This document shows, in pieces, positions 29,901 to 40,199 of a stretch of 64,000 nt of DNA (the first letter of the stretch is position 1; each line of letters starts with the position of its first letter). Both the position numbers and the translations under genes were made by a program. The stretch is from Leishmania mexicana MHOM/GT/2001/U1103 (lineage: Eukaryota; Euglenozoa; Kinetoplastea; Trypanosomatida; Trypanosomatidae): NCBI RefSeq assembly GCF_000234665.1, contig NC_018320.1, positions 434,001 through 498,000 on the forward strand. The letters are read 5' to 3'. Below the pieces are notes generated by a model that saw nothing but the letters and a program-made list of their open reading frames with translations, did not search any database and had not been told where the DNA came from.

Positions 29901-30664
29901 ACCGCCGCTGCCTGGGACGGCGTCATGGCACGCACGTGAAATACTGCCCCAGTACTGTGGCCCATGCGCCGCACAAAGTTGGCGATGCGCCCTCGCGCAA
30001 ACGCGTCGGTTGTGTGAGCGTCGCAGTAGTCCTGCTGCTGCACGGCACCGGCCGGCACGCCGGTTTCCGTCTCACCGCTGCCGTATCCGCGGCCCCCAGA
30101 AGCTGAGGTGGCGTGAAGCTGTGCCGTGAAGAAGTCCGTCGCACTCACTTCGCGCTGCCACTGATGGTGATGACAGTGGGGATGCGGCACACGATGGTTT
30201 CTGTGACGTGGGAAAGGCGTTTCACTATGCACTTCTGCATGACGCACTGTAGCGGTCGTGGACGTCGTCGACGGGGGTTCCTCGCCACTCACCACCTCGA
30301 TTTCTATCGCGTCAAGTGATATCATCTCCGGCTCTGCGGCGGCTGCGGTATTCGCCGCTTCTGCTGATGACGGCGGTTTCCACGACGAGGACGAGGACGC
30401 AGAGGAGCAGCACGTTCGATGGCTGACGAGTAGGGCATGACTTGAGACGCCACCGGCAGACGCGGTAAGGCCATGACCGTTGCTGCTCCTTCGGATGCGC
30501 GGTACAGCGGTGTTGCACGTGTGCTGCAGTGCCGTTTTCCACGATTCCATGAGAGGGGCACACCTACTGGAGTTTGTAGAGAGGGGCAGAGCACGCCACA
30601 GAGAACGCACGCGATGCGTCAACGGTGCCTGTGCCCTGACGGTCGCCACTGGCGGATGCTGCAT
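26936..30664 (-). CDS. Probable mitochondrial protein with four dsRBD-like modules, 1242 aa
   Basis: The N-terminus (MQHPPVATVRAQAPLTHRVR, rich in Arg and Ser, no acids for 39 residues) looks like a mitochondrial targeting signal. Four related modules follow at about 262-315, 598-645, 768-820 and 1056-1128. Each has a short strand (FAATCRLPLP, AELRLIGLTI, FQATTVLPVP, YAIAIGTSLK), a Lys-containing turn and a helix of the type KEAEVLAAMHAERVCDALGV, the pattern of double-stranded-RNA-binding domains near their third helix. Between them are Ser/Ala-rich linkers (360-450, 960-1020). A basic end (LPRKRKVRFTSPF) closes the protein. Modules 1 and 3 are very similar. Kinetoplastid mitochondrial RNA helicases and editing factors carry such domains, but no helicase or nuclease motif is seen here. 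Function is inferred as RNA binding. Confidence 0.8.
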   Translation of the reverse strand: MQHPPVATVRAQAPLTHRVRSLWRALPLSTNSSRCAPLMESWKTALQHTCNTAVPRIRRSSNGHGLTASAGGVSSHALLVSHRTCCSSASSSSSWKPPSSAEAANTAAAAEPEMISLDAIEIEVVSGEEPPSTTSTTATVRHAEVHSETPFPRHRNHRVPHPHCHHHQWQREVSATDFFTAQLHATSASGGRGYGSGETETGVPAGAVQQQDYCDAHTTDAFARGRIANFVRRMGHSTGAVFHVRAMTPSQAAAVTGSATGPTLFAATCRLPLPEPHGSRVAEGVAEDAKEAEVLAAMHAERVCDALGVQLFRLRTAQQKHADTVRKEEGRYAPYPDDPIKPLGTPIPPPLRLLRSRMHASSNAPGSEVAAADAAASSQSPRFMAERGEASAATVPAPRAVPPADQAPPAESAGSGVGEDDSASASPTTAGGSVASSSAAGAATSFDSTKIVLRRHDPVDDYAQLVFHYTDEEHAERVRAYASSVYYPWMCQWEGAAVAQGNVSAAPKGGAMSSDGAAAAATLGQVFDPTENGMWSMVNDRDMRCSPTPHDALVLPIVYDGPCAEARITDYYAQHNTTLKEHLTVRSASGSTGSPQRMVEAELRLIGLTIAAKGKAQTEQMAIHLAAMHAELLLDALGHPLFPADPQRQARHAEVVAGYGRWAMNPLTGAITPPSPHDALPLPLKIQIGTDDVWLGPEARRQLGHRWSDSEHIIVAMQHLSSQTEDEVEINPPAELLEEAEQLLQEWQVHIAKSRFTHLFVLFNMDNVFQATTVLPVPRQFGIRGGLGIGKTRKMAVQVCSLHALDTLCTLGVPLCVDPERERRYLQRRAALGMVLQRTPPANDGSLMRAQVPRRFSGLPAPPLPDAAEKSPGTRDGGVLRLPTYVVEGSHIRLLPNIADTLHAMHLRIPVDYCLFGGATEEVLVEIGNQVRMAVQNYLQAFLAGLLRNRNMQHGIQSKSGALRAVQCAAAAAGAGDAVPATTGSGQRNETPPATGADVRSGGGGDVGTASRPAAAVVEDNIAETQAWATQFAMNLLPHNIIRGYGRQNSLHNTSFLQVPIPSNAALPPPEMSHKIDASAISSPPHPLVGPVYAIAIGTSLKRKDAERACYLHAASILHSFGVDVLVQYPRGQPRVRHACSFEDVAKYLSKEPLIITPPFLSDGTLRASAVEAAVVKPTEAVLPPPSTSEETASASSASSAPQPGSLHPPRPVMHTNMKAFLESTRGITLPRKRKVRFTSPF

Positions 30665-31816
30665 GGAGACGTTGGGGCGCGTGCTTCGCAGGTGGTGGTG
30701 GCGTGTGTGTCTGTGTGTGTGGTGGTGGTGGCGAGAGCCGCAGAGACGGGCAAGCCAAAAGAATAAAACGGTGGCGATAACGCTAAGGGGGATGGGGCGC
30801 GGCAACACAGACACATCCAGAGACAGACACAGATGGCAGAGGCGGGTGCTGATCGAGACATGGATGAGGTCGCTCAGCGACGGACAGAGGAGGGGGTGGG
30901 GGAGGTGATTGGGGAGGAGGTTTCGACGCACATGCGTGCCGACACCCATGCACCCACCCACGCGTACTTGCAGCCTTCCATGAAACGTAGCGCCGCCATG
31001 GTTTTGTTTCGCCGTGACGGTTACCTTCCGCTTGCTTTCCTGTGCCGCCCTTTCGCCCTTTCGCCCACGCCGTCACGTCGTCGTCTTGCATGGCAGGGAG
31101 GAGACACCGTTAGCTTGCGTGCGGGATGCACACATGCGGCGCCTCGTTTGTTTCACCGCCTTCAGAGGACACGTTGAACAGATTCACCACACCCACTCTC
31201 TCGCACGCATCCGAGAACACCAACCACGCATTCTCTGTCACCGCTAACGGGACGCGTTAGATGCACAAGGTGAGACACCATCACGAGGGGAGTACCGAGG
31301 AGAAGAGGCGGCGGCGGTGTGCATGTGTGGGAGAGGGGATGGAGGGCTCAGGATACTCGCGGAAGTAAACCACTGACGTATACCCACACGTACGCACACA
31401 CACACAAAGACGTGCTGGCACTTCAAGTCGATCAAGCACTTCACAGGATACTACAAAAGTCAGTAAGAGAGCGTGTGTGTGTGTGTGTCGATGTGCGGGT
31501 GGCCTGATGCAGTGAACACGACAACCCCGTTACACCCACGCACACACCGCAGCTGCGCGGTGAACGGTGAGCGCGCGCGTACCCGGCACACAATTTGCCT
31601 AGCTCTCCATGAGGAAGGATAGAGAAATCGAAAAGAAGGGCGGAGCAGGCGGGTGGGTGGGTGGATGGGTGATGGGGCAGTAGCGGGAGAGCCACCGCCA
31701 CCGCCCGCCGCGCGGCCTCGTCTGACCGCCTTATGCGTTCCGTCTCCCTTTCTCATCTCCCCCTGCCTGCACACCGCCCGCCCTGCAGCGGCCAAGCGCG
31801 GGAGATGCACGTGTGC
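30665..31816 (-). other. Spacer between the cullin and the dsRBD-like gene
   Basis: G/T-rich tracts near 30690-30735 and purine runs near 30888-30920 give pyrimidine-rich sequence on the transcribed strand. CA/TG runs lie near 31393-31406 and 31474-31490, and a GGGT-type run near 31650-31675. No gene is supported. Confidence 0.55.
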
Positions 31817-34800
31817 TTAGGAGAGGTACACAAAGGTGTTCGGGTCGGTGGGGCTGCGCTTCACGTAATCGCGGTCGACGAGCCCCTCCAGCTGCGCCTT
31901 GATATCACGTCGCGAGGGCATGAACTGGCGTGAGAGGTGCGTCGTGACGGTCTGAAGCAAGTCCTCGAAGAGCACGACACGGCGACTCTTGAGGATCCGC
32001 ACAAGGGCGGCATCGAGCAGCACCCGTCGCGTCGCTTGCACATGCTGGGCGACAACCGCATCTTCACAGGCAACGGCTGTCATCGTCGCTGCAGCGGTGG
32101 TGGCGCCTGGGCTAGACGAGGTGGCAGACGGCTCTGACCGAGAGGCGAACTCGGGGCCACCGTCGAATGCTTGAGCGTCGCTGGACGGTAGGCCGGTAGG
32201 GCGAGCCTTGGGCAGCGGCAGGCGTATCTTACGCAGCTTGTGTGCATAACAAGGATTCAGCGAGAAGGAGTCGTTCTCCATGATGGACGCCGTCGTGGCC
32301 GCCGCCGCCGCTGCTCCGCCGCCGCCGCTGTTGTTGTTGTTGTTGTTGTTCCCAGGAATCCACCGCAGGAGGTTAAACGCTCGATGCTGCGTCAGCAAGT
32401 GCAGGTGGGCGCGCAGAGCGTGAAAGGGCAGTCCGAGTGTGCGAGCCAGCTGGGCCCCCGTGAGCGCGCCGGTTTGCGCCGCATCTGACGCCTCTGCGTT
32501 GTAGGCGTCGCTCACCACCACGAGCAGCGTTGCCAAGAGCGTGCTCGCGACCACCTGCTTCGTGCCAGAGGCAAACTCGGCGATGAGGGTGGCGCTGCCA
32601 AGGCTGAAGACCCACAGCAGAGTGCGCGAGGGGTGCTGGCGGGCATAGTAGGCTCGGAACACCTCCATACCGCGCTGGAGCGAGGCGTGCGCCTGCAGGG
32701 GAGGCATAGCGTAGGTTGGCCATTGAGCGGAGGTGATCAGCTGCACACGTATCTTCGTGGGGAGCTCCAGGTAGGCTGCCTCCTGCTCGAAGAGGTCTCG
32801 CGTCCGCTCTGCCCCCTCGTAGTCGCGCAGCATCGCCTCAAAAGCATGTGTAGCCGTGACGCCAAGGCACGACTGAAGGAAGCTCACAAAGTGGCGCTCC
32901 GCCTCCAAGTTCAGCGGGGCCGACGCGGAAGAGCCCTGGGAGGCCTGTCCGACTGGCAATGCCGCTTCCAGCTGCGGTGCCGCCGGTCCACTCGAATAAC
33001 CGAGTAAACGCCGCGCCAAGCACAGCCGGTGGTGCTCGAGGAACGTGTCCTTGTCCTCGAGCAGGGACACCAGTCGCGCAACGAGGCGGAGTCGTTTGTG
33101 GAGGTTGCCGCTCAACACCCGACCACCACCGCGCTCCTGCTGCAGGAGGACGTCCGTGTATCGAGCAATCAGCACCGATAACTTCAACTGCTGTACCGCT
33201 TGTGGGTAGTTCGCCGCAAGCGAGACGAGCGGCAAGGTGGCCTGCCGTGCGTCTCGGCTGAGCAGCACACTCGGCAGATCCGCGCCGGTGCTCGATGCTA
33301 CCTTGCTCCACGAACCGCCAAAGACCCCGGGTATTGCTGATGCGGGCGCCATGAGCGCTTCCTGGGCGCGCTGCTGAGACGCCTGCAGCGCACCCTTTCG
33401 AGTCCAGCGAAACGGACACGCCAGCTCCTCTATCGCGTTCAACAACGCACGGAGCACAGTCGCGTGGTTGTGGAAGACGCCCTCGACAAGGTCCGTGTAG
33501 CGCTCCACGAGCCTGACCAAGCTTGCCATCAAGTCGATCCCGAGCGCTTGCGGGTGTGGCTTCGACGGCGCTGCCGAGGCCGGGCTGCTCACGGCGCGCA
33601 GATATCGCTCGATGACGTCCGCCGCATCGCGGATTAGTTTTGTGATGAGGATGGCGGCCATCAGCACGAAGCACTCGTCCTCGGTAACGTTGCTGAAGAG
33701 ACCGCAGAGCGACTCGAGTGCGGCCAGAGCAGACACCGCATCGCCCTCAGCCTCGCTCGAGAGGGTCCTACCGGCCTCGGCAGCGGCGGCGGTTCCCGAG
33801 GACGGGGATGTCTGCTCTGGCCGCACTCGAGAGTGAGGCGCAAGGGCAGCGCGCTTCGCGGGTTCCATTGGTGGGGCACAGATACTGCTGTCCTCCCTGC
33901 TCATGAAACGTGGCGTGGACGCCGTGACCGCCGTCGACGGTTTTTCTTCTCCACGCCTCCTGCCTGCCCACGCCCCCGCATGTTCCATGAAGCGTTCGCT
34001 GCTACTGGGGCCGATGGCGGAGGCGACCGTGATGACTGTGCTGTGACTGTCGTTGCTCCCCGCTGTTGTCCACCGCGCCCCGCTCACAATGCCACCACCA
34101 CTGCCACCATGTCGCCCGTCGTCCTTCTTCCGCTCCTCTCCGGAGAAATCTGAGCATGATATCTGCGACACCGCCTCGGCCTTCTCGCCACTGTCGAAGA
34201 AAAAGGAGCGGGGGGTGCGCTGATGCGGAAAGGATAAGGGGTGGGTCGGATGGCTGCCCTGCACCCCAAACAACATCAGTGACCCGGGATACTTGCCGCC
34301 GTCACGCTGCACGCCGCTGCTCGCCAGCGGGTCGGCCTCGCCCAAGCTGCCTCCGAGCGACGTCGACGTCATCGTGCTGCCGGTTCGCCGGTGGAAGGCG
34401 GTGGCTGTGGTGGCACTGCTGCCGTCCGCTTGCATCGCTGCACCACCAGGCCCCGCCACGGCGGCCGACGTCTGCGGGGCGAGGCTAAGGTCTGCTGACT
34501 CCACGCTTACGCTCCACGTGTCTAGCAGCGCACGCAAGCCGAAGCGGGCATCCAGCAGAATGCTGCGGTGCGGCTCCACAACCAGCACCTCATTCACGGC
34601 AGATCGCAGTGAGGTGTGCAGGAAAGGCAGTTGCACCCGCCGCCACACATGCTTCTCCAGTTCTTTCACATCACGTGCCCAACTCACGTAGCTGCGCCGG
34701 CCTTCTTCGGTGCTGCGGCGCGCGTCGCGCGTGGGCCGGTAGAAAGCATAGATACCGGCGACGTACTCGTTGCCCACGTCCTCCATTACAATCGTTGACA

Positions 34801-37800
34801 GCGGCTTCGCGACCCCCTTGATGATGGTGCCGAGGCGCAGCCGACGGTCAGCAGACATGCCTTCCCATTGCTTCAGCGCCTGCGTGGTCAGGTGATGGGC
34901 TGTCGTGTGGCCTTCGAGGCGATCGCGCAGTTGCACCGTGCCGCGGAGGTCCACCACTACTGCAGGCGCTGAGATGTGGTCTGTCTTCGCCGCGCTCCCC
35001 TGCTGCTTGTCGCTGCGGCCCTCCGCTTTATCTCTAGCTGACAGCCTACCACTGTCGCCGCCACGACCGGCTGACGGCCGCAACGCGCTTTCAAAGGTGG
35101 AGGGGAGTCGTGCCGCGGACGAGGTCGACGACGCCAGACCCACCCACGGGCTCACCGGAGTGGAGCTTGCCCACAAGGTGGCACGCTGGTCGCGGCCGCT
35201 GCTGCCGCCGCCTTTCGCGCCATCACCGAGGCGCCCACTGGTGAAGAGAGAGATCAAACGACGTCGTCGGCTGACGTGCGGATGCACGCCGGACCACTCC
35301 CCGTCAGCGACTGCCGGTGAGGGCGCCGCGACGGTGCTGCTGCTGCTGTGCAGGTCGAGCGCACCCAGGTGCGGTGTGCTAACCGCACTGCTCGCTGTGC
35401 TCAGGTTGTGGCCGCTGGTGCTGCGAGCGCGACTGCTGGTGTGACTCCTCACGGGTGTCTCCGCCACCGCCGCTTCGGCGGTGCTGAACGGGCCCACCAT
35501 CGATGACAGGCCTGCAGCAAAAGAGGCCACGACGCTTGGTGGGCCGTGTGTAATATTAATACTGCCCGCTGTGGCCACTGTTGCTGCGCTGACCGCCGCT
35601 GCCGCAGCAGCACCACCGCCACCGCCACCGCCACCGCCGCTGATACCCGACCCCGTCTGTTGCTGCTGGGCAACCATGGAGGACGAGGTAGACTGCACGA
35701 TAAGGAGCAACTCCGTGACGACGCTGTACGTCTCTTGGACAAGCCTCAGCTGCTCCCATGCAACCTGGCCCGTCGTCTCGAACATCTCGCGCACGTACTG
35801 CATCAGGTAGCCCAGTTCGATCACCAGCAGTGGCCGAAGGGGCTCATAGACGACAACGTAGAAGACCTTGAAGCACATGAGCGTGATTGTGTCCATGCCG
35901 AAGCGGCGGGTGTAGTACTGGTCGAGATAGCGGAAGCACGAGAGAACGACGCTGCGGAAGACCACAAATGTTTGCCACTCCTGCAGGAACGTGTAGCAGA
36001 GACTGCAGCGGCGCTCATCTGGGCGGGTGGTGCCAGTGGCGCGCGCAGCAGATGACGTCATCCCCGGGGCGGAGTAAGCTGGGGTGGCGGGCGAGGTTAT
36101 CCCGGTGTTCGTAGTCACGCTGGCCGCAGATGGGGCAAGGGTCACGGTAGCGCTTGGCGACGATGGAGAGGCCTCACGCGCGCTGTAGACGGCGGCGGTC
36201 ACCGAGGTGTCACTCACTGTTTTCGCGTCCGGGGACGATGTGCAGCGTGTAGAGGCGTCGACGGCTGCAGTGTCCCTCAGCAGGGAGGGAGGGGCTTTGG
36301 TGCCTGTGCTGCGCATCGTCGCAGGCGCCTCTGGAGCGAGGAGCGGGGAAAGCATGTCGTCGCCTGGCGACAGAGTTGTCGTGAAAGGCGAGACAAAGCT
36401 CGCCGGCGGCTCCGCCGTGCCGCCTTCATCGGAGTGGCCGGTGCCAGGAGCTTCTCCAGCGCGAGCTGCATTGAGGCCACGGGCATCCTCGCGCGCCGCG
36501 GCGGCAGTAGCGCATTCGCTAGAGTATTTGCCGAGGCGGACTCGGCTTTCACGACCGATGCTTTCGGAAGAGAGGGAGTTCATGGTGTGCAGCGACCCGT
36601 CGTCGTCGTCAGCGCCGGCTTGCGCGCCGGCGCTGCCCTCTTCCGTGTCGTTGAAGGACACAAGCGCGGCTACCGAGTTGCTGTCGCTGCTGCTGTCCCG
36701 GCGCGGAAGTCGCCGCAGTGAGTGCCGCGCCGCCGCGGGGACGGTGTTGACTGCACACAGAACCTCCTCTTCGTCGTCAACCACCACCCGCCCCGTCTTT
36801 GACGCGACGCGGGCGTGGCGAGGGGAGACAGTGCTGTGCGTCGCCGTCGGCAGCGCTTTTCCGCCGATGAAGGTGGGTGGGCGGGCCATGAGCGGTGAGG
36901 GGCCAGACTCGGTCGGGATGTTGACTGTGTGCTGGGTGATGTGGAGACTCGTCAGGGACGACGGGGTGAGCGGCGTGTGCTTTGGTATCGCTGGGGGCCG
37001 CGTGGGGCTCGTGGTGGCTCTGGACTGCGTGCTGGCAACGATCGGGAAGCTGGTGGTCCGCTGTTGGTGATTCGGAAGCTCCAAGGAAACACGGTTCTTC
37101 GGCGAGCGATGCACGGTGCTGTCGAAGCCGGCAAATGCCGTCTGGAGCTCGTTGGCCGCTGCGGGGGATTTCGGCACTGCAAGGGAACCGCTCCCGGCCT
37201 GCTGCCCAAGCCAGCTCGTGCCGCGGCCGCCAACGCTGCTGCTTGCCATTGAGTCGCCGTTCACCGGTGCTGGCATCGCAGGCGTCCGTGGCGACTGCGG
37301 AGGCCGCCCTGCGCCGCCTTCCTCCTCGTTGGCTTTAATGCCTCCACCGCCGACCGGGGACGCTCTTGCCGCTGTGGTTGTCGCGGTCGGGTGCGGCGAG
37401 GGGTGGAAGAGGCGTTTCATGAAGGAAAGTGAGCCGTCACTGTTGCGGTGGCCGCTGGAAGACCACCTAAAGGACGAGTTGCGGTGCCCTTCCTTCGACG
37501 GTGTCCTGTGCGCGGGCCCACTGGTGGCAGCCGTGGCGATGCTCTTGAAACGACTCCAACCGCTGCTGCTGCTGCTGCGGCAGCCAGCGATACCGCTTTC
37601 CGTTGGGACACTGCGGCTGCTTCGACCCCGCTGACCGCTTCCGCTGCCGCGCGCGCCTACGCTGTCCTCCGCGCCTGTAAGAAATTGCACTCGGCTGTGG
37701 TCTACATTCTGCAGAACGGGGAAGAGGACATGGGACTCGAGGATGTGCAGCAGAAGAAGCGCGAGGCGTGCGTAAAGCTCACGCGACTTGGTGGGGTCTC

Positions 37801-38449
37801 CGCTACAAGCGTTGTAGATGGCTGTGTACCAGCCCATCCGGTGTTTCGGCGTCCGCAAAGGCCGCAGCGAGACCTCGTCGTCGGCCTGCAAGGTGGTGTA
37901 AACCGCGAAGAGGTAGCGGTCAATGTCGCCCCACAGCGACTCAAATTGCAGCGGCATCTCCAGTTCGGCGGTAAACGCGGTGGCGGGCGAGGAGGACGGA
38001 GTGCCGGTAGAGCCGGTTGAGAGGTGGTGGGACGGGAAGGCGGCGGTGTGTCGACAGAGGCTTCGCGGTACCTCCGGCGTGACGGATTCGTCCTTGTCGG
38101 CGGCGCTGCGTGCGCTGGCCACACAGGAAAGGCTACCCATACCACGGGCGTGCGTCTGGTTGCGTATGGTCCGCGACAGCAGCAGTGCGGCAGGCATGCC
38201 GCCAAAGCTTTCTGCGAACCCGGGATGCTGTGGGGGCGCCGTAGCCAACGGACGTGCCCACGGAGGTGCCTGAAACGACGCTGCCTCATCGATGGCAACG
38301 CCGCCGACGGAGGCCGTGTAGCTTCCACGCCGATGATTGTGCGCGGCATCCTCATGTTGCTGGTGATGGTCCTCCTCCGGCTGCCGATGCTGCGACTGCG
38401 GACGCTGCGGCTCGACAGGAGAGTGTCTTTGCTCCGCGGCGTCGCGCAT
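31817..38449 (-). CDS. Giant cullin (ubiquitin-ligase scaffold), 2210 aa
   Basis: Cullins hold the RING/E2 module and a substrate receptor together in ubiquitin ligases. The C-terminus has the diagnostic neddylation region: LVRILKSRR with Lys at about 2154, then RDIKAQLEGLVDRDYVKR and a final FVYLS. Upstream are cullin-homology segments, including a YTDVLLQQ / LEDKDTFLEHHRLCLARRLLG stretch and the cullin helices around LLRWIPG. The N-terminal repeats are also visible (FESLWGDIDRYLFAVYTTL and SRELYARLALLLLHILESH near residues 170-240, and YLDQYYTRRFGMD near 900). Typical cullins have 750-900 residues; this one is 2210 because of Ser/Thr/Ala-rich inserts, notably between about 270 and 850. Conserved blocks appear in the correct order without frame breaks. 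The start at ATG 38449 follows a Pro/His-rich upstream frame that looks untranslated. Confidence 0.92.
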   Translation of the reverse strand: MRDAAEQRHSPVEPQRPQSQHRQPEEDHHQQHEDAAHNHRRGSYTASVGGVAIDEAASFQAPPWARPLATAPPQHPGFAESFGGMPAALLLSRTIRNQTHARGMGSLSCVASARSAADKDESVTPEVPRSLCRHTAAFPSHHLSTGSTGTPSSSPATAFTAELEMPLQFESLWGDIDRYLFAVYTTLQADDEVSLRPLRTPKHRMGWYTAIYNACSGDPTKSRELYARLALLLLHILESHVLFPVLQNVDHSRVQFLTGAEDSVGARGSGSGQRGRSSRSVPTESGIAGCRSSSSSGWSRFKSIATAATSGPAHRTPSKEGHRNSSFRWSSSGHRNSDGSLSFMKRLFHPSPHPTATTTAARASPVGGGGIKANEEEGGAGRPPQSPRTPAMPAPVNGDSMASSSVGGRGTSWLGQQAGSGSLAVPKSPAAANELQTAFAGFDSTVHRSPKNRVSLELPNHQQRTTSFPIVASTQSRATTSPTRPPAIPKHTPLTPSSLTSLHITQHTVNIPTESGPSPLMARPPTFIGGKALPTATHSTVSPRHARVASKTGRVVVDDEEEVLCAVNTVPAAARHSLRRLPRRDSSSDSNSVAALVSFNDTEEGSAGAQAGADDDDGSLHTMNSLSSESIGRESRVRLGKYSSECATAAAAREDARGLNAARAGEAPGTGHSDEGGTAEPPASFVSPFTTTLSPGDDMLSPLLAPEAPATMRSTGTKAPPSLLRDTAAVDASTRCTSSPDAKTVSDTSVTAAVYSAREASPSSPSATVTLAPSAASVTTNTGITSPATPAYSAPGMTSSAARATGTTRPDERRCSLCYTFLQEWQTFVVFRSVVLSCFRYLDQYYTRRFGMDTITLMCFKVFYVVVYEPLRPLLVIELGYLMQYVREMFETTGQVAWEQLRLVQETYSVVTELLLIVQSTSSSMVAQQQQTGSGISGGGGGGGGGAAAAAAVSAATVATAGSINITHGPPSVVASFAAGLSSMVGPFSTAEAAVAETPVRSHTSSRARSTSGHNLSTASSAVSTPHLGALDLHSSSSTVAAPSPAVADGEWSGVHPHVSRRRRLISLFTSGRLGDGAKGGGSSGRDQRATLWASSTPVSPWVGLASSTSSAARLPSTFESALRPSAGRGGDSGRLSARDKAEGRSDKQQGSAAKTDHISAPAVVVDLRGTVQLRDRLEGHTTAHHLTTQALKQWEGMSADRRLRLGTIIKGVAKPLSTIVMEDVGNEYVAGIYAFYRPTRDARRSTEEGRRSYVSWARDVKELEKHVWRRVQLPFLHTSLRSAVNEVLVVEPHRSILLDARFGLRALLDTWSVSVESADLSLAPQTSAAVAGPGGAAMQADGSSATTATAFHRRTGSTMTSTSLGGSLGEADPLASSGVQRDGGKYPGSLMLFGVQGSHPTHPLSFPHQRTPRSFFFDSGEKAEAVSQISCSDFSGEERKKDDGRHGGSGGGIVSGARWTTAGSNDSHSTVITVASAIGPSSSERFMEHAGAWAGRRRGEEKPSTAVTASTPRFMSREDSSICAPPMEPAKRAALAPHSRVRPEQTSPSSGTAAAAEAGRTLSSEAEGDAVSALAALESLCGLFSNVTEDECFVLMAAILITKLIRDAADVIERYLRAVSSPASAAPSKPHPQALGIDLMASLVRLVERYTDLVEGVFHNHATVLRALLNAIEELACPFRWTRKGALQASQQRAQEALMAPASAIPGVFGGSWSKVASSTGADLPSVLLSRDARQATLPLVSLAANYPQAVQQLKLSVLIARYTDVLLQQERGGGRVLSGNLHKRLRLVARLVSLLEDKDTFLEHHRLCLARRLLGYSSGPAAPQLEAALPVGQASQGSSASAPLNLEAERHFVSFLQSCLGVTATHAFEAMLRDYEGAERTRDLFEQEAAYLELPTKIRVQLITSAQWPTYAMPPLQAHASLQRGMEVFRAYYARQHPSRTLLWVFSLGSATLIAEFASGTKQVVASTLLATLLVVVSDAYNAEASDAAQTGALTGAQLARTLGLPFHALRAHLHLLTQHRAFNLLRWIPGNNNNNNNSGGGGAAAAAATTASIMENDSFSLNPCYAHKLRKIRLPLPKARPTGLPSSDAQAFDGGPEFASRSEPSATSSSPGATTAAATMTAVACEDAVVAQHVQATRRVLLDAALVRILKSRRVVLFEDLLQTVTTHLSRQFMPSRRDIKAQLEGLVDRDYVKRSPTDPNTFVYLS

Positions 38450-40199
38450 TGGATGGGGTGTGGGGAGGCAAGGGAAAGACGAGCCACAACAGAAAGGGAT
38501 GTGGGTGTTCCCCCTCCAGCTGACCGAAAGCGAGGAAAACGTGCGCGGGATGAAGGCAGCTGGCACACGCGACTTTGCCGGCTACTCCGTGCACACACAC
38601 ACACACACACACACACGCATGCACACACAAGTGAGGGGGCGCGTATCGCGTATACGTGTGTCTGCGTGGATCAGGCCCGCGTGCTCATGAAGACGAAGGG
38701 GGGAGGGGAGGGGAGAAAGGCGAGGGCGTCGCGCCTTGCCTGTCGGCGGTGATCCCAGATACTTTTAGGTGTGGCAGTGGGAGACACCGGCCAATGGGGA
38801 GGGGGGGGGGGATGTGTTATGGCTGACAAGGATGCGGCTGGCCACATACGGCGCGCGTGCGTGTGTGCGGGAGAGGGGAAGAGAAGGGGCGAAGCTCGTG
38901 TATCTGAGTATCGAAGCCGCCGGATGCCTGCCTCTGGGTATCGCGCCCACACACGTGTCTGAGTAAGAGGTCACCCGCTCGCCCCGTCTCCGTGGGCCTT
39001 TGTGAGGGGTGTGTGCGGTGCGGTCCGAGCACAGGCGAGGGAGGGGGAGGGGTGCGTGGGAGAGACGTAGAGCACCCTCTGAGCCTAATAGGATGCACTG
39101 GTGAAAGAGCCGGCTGGCCGATAGTGGGGGGAGGGAGGGCACCACAGGCGTGTTGGTCTGTGCAGTGTTGTGCCGGGCGATGAGCGCCTGCGACGGTTCT
39201 CTCTCTTTCTCGAAGGCGCGCACAAATTTGAATGGAAAGCGTTCGCCTCCTCCTCACCCGCTGCCGCCCCTCCTCCGCTGCAAACCGCAGAACGGTGCCA
39301 GGCGCGTGTTCACGCCTGAGTGCGCGTGGGCAAGCACGCCTCACGCACCGAGCGGGGGGAGGGGTGGGGTGAGGGAGGGAAGGGAAGGAAAGGGGAGGGG
39401 GTTGTGCGTAAACTTGACAGCAAACCTATGTGCAACCAGTTTTGGGCCTCGAGGGCCGGCGAGGGGACGTGAGAGAACTCAGAGAAGATGCGTTCACGCA
39501 GCAGCAGCAGCAAACAACGCCGGATGAGAGCAGAGGGGAAACCGAGGAGAAGTTAAAGGGTGACGCACACGGACGCGGTCACTCAGGCATTTCTTACGCA
39601 GGGAGGTGTGTGTGTGTGTTGCGCACAGGGGTATACATGTGGACCCGAGCACGTGCGCCACTTGTCCCTTCCCCGCATACGCCGCCTGCACGGGTCAACT
39701 CGCAGTTACGAGAGGCGCCGAAGAGGAAAAGGGAGAGCGCGGGTGACGTCGCGGCGGCATTTTTTTTGGGGACGCGGGGGAGAAGACACTCGCACGGAGG
39801 GAGAGGCGAGAGCGCCTCGTTGCAGCACCTGGCAACACCGCATACACGCTCTCTCGCTCGCACTTCCCACCATGCCAACAGTGTTGCGGGCCCTCTCGTC
39901 ACTACAACCCGCCGCGGCCTTCGCAGAGCCGCACAGAAAACCACATCGCGGGCAGCCCCTCAGGAGCTTCCCCCCTTTCCCCTTTCATTGCTTCGTATTC
40001 TTTTCCGGAACTTGCTTCCGGACTTTCACTGTCGAGAAGGGCATATCGTCACCGAACTGAGGATGCGGAGTCTCTCCGTCGCACGACCGCTGCGATCCTC
40101 CTTTGCCATGTTTTCCTTGTTATGGACGTCCTCGCATGCCACAACTGTCCACTCAGCGACACCAGCAACCTTCCACACACTCCCGCGGCAAACGCCGCC
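38450..40199 (-). other. Spacer between the 40200 gene and the cullin
   Basis: A (CA) run at 38592-38616, purine-rich plus-strand runs near 38697-38720, 38795-38812 and 39350-39402, and a T8-G run near 39761-39772. These make pyrimidine tracts on the minus strand. An open plus-strand frame at 39430-40650 is mostly repetitive and overlaps the neighbouring gene, so no further gene is called. Confidence 0.55.
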
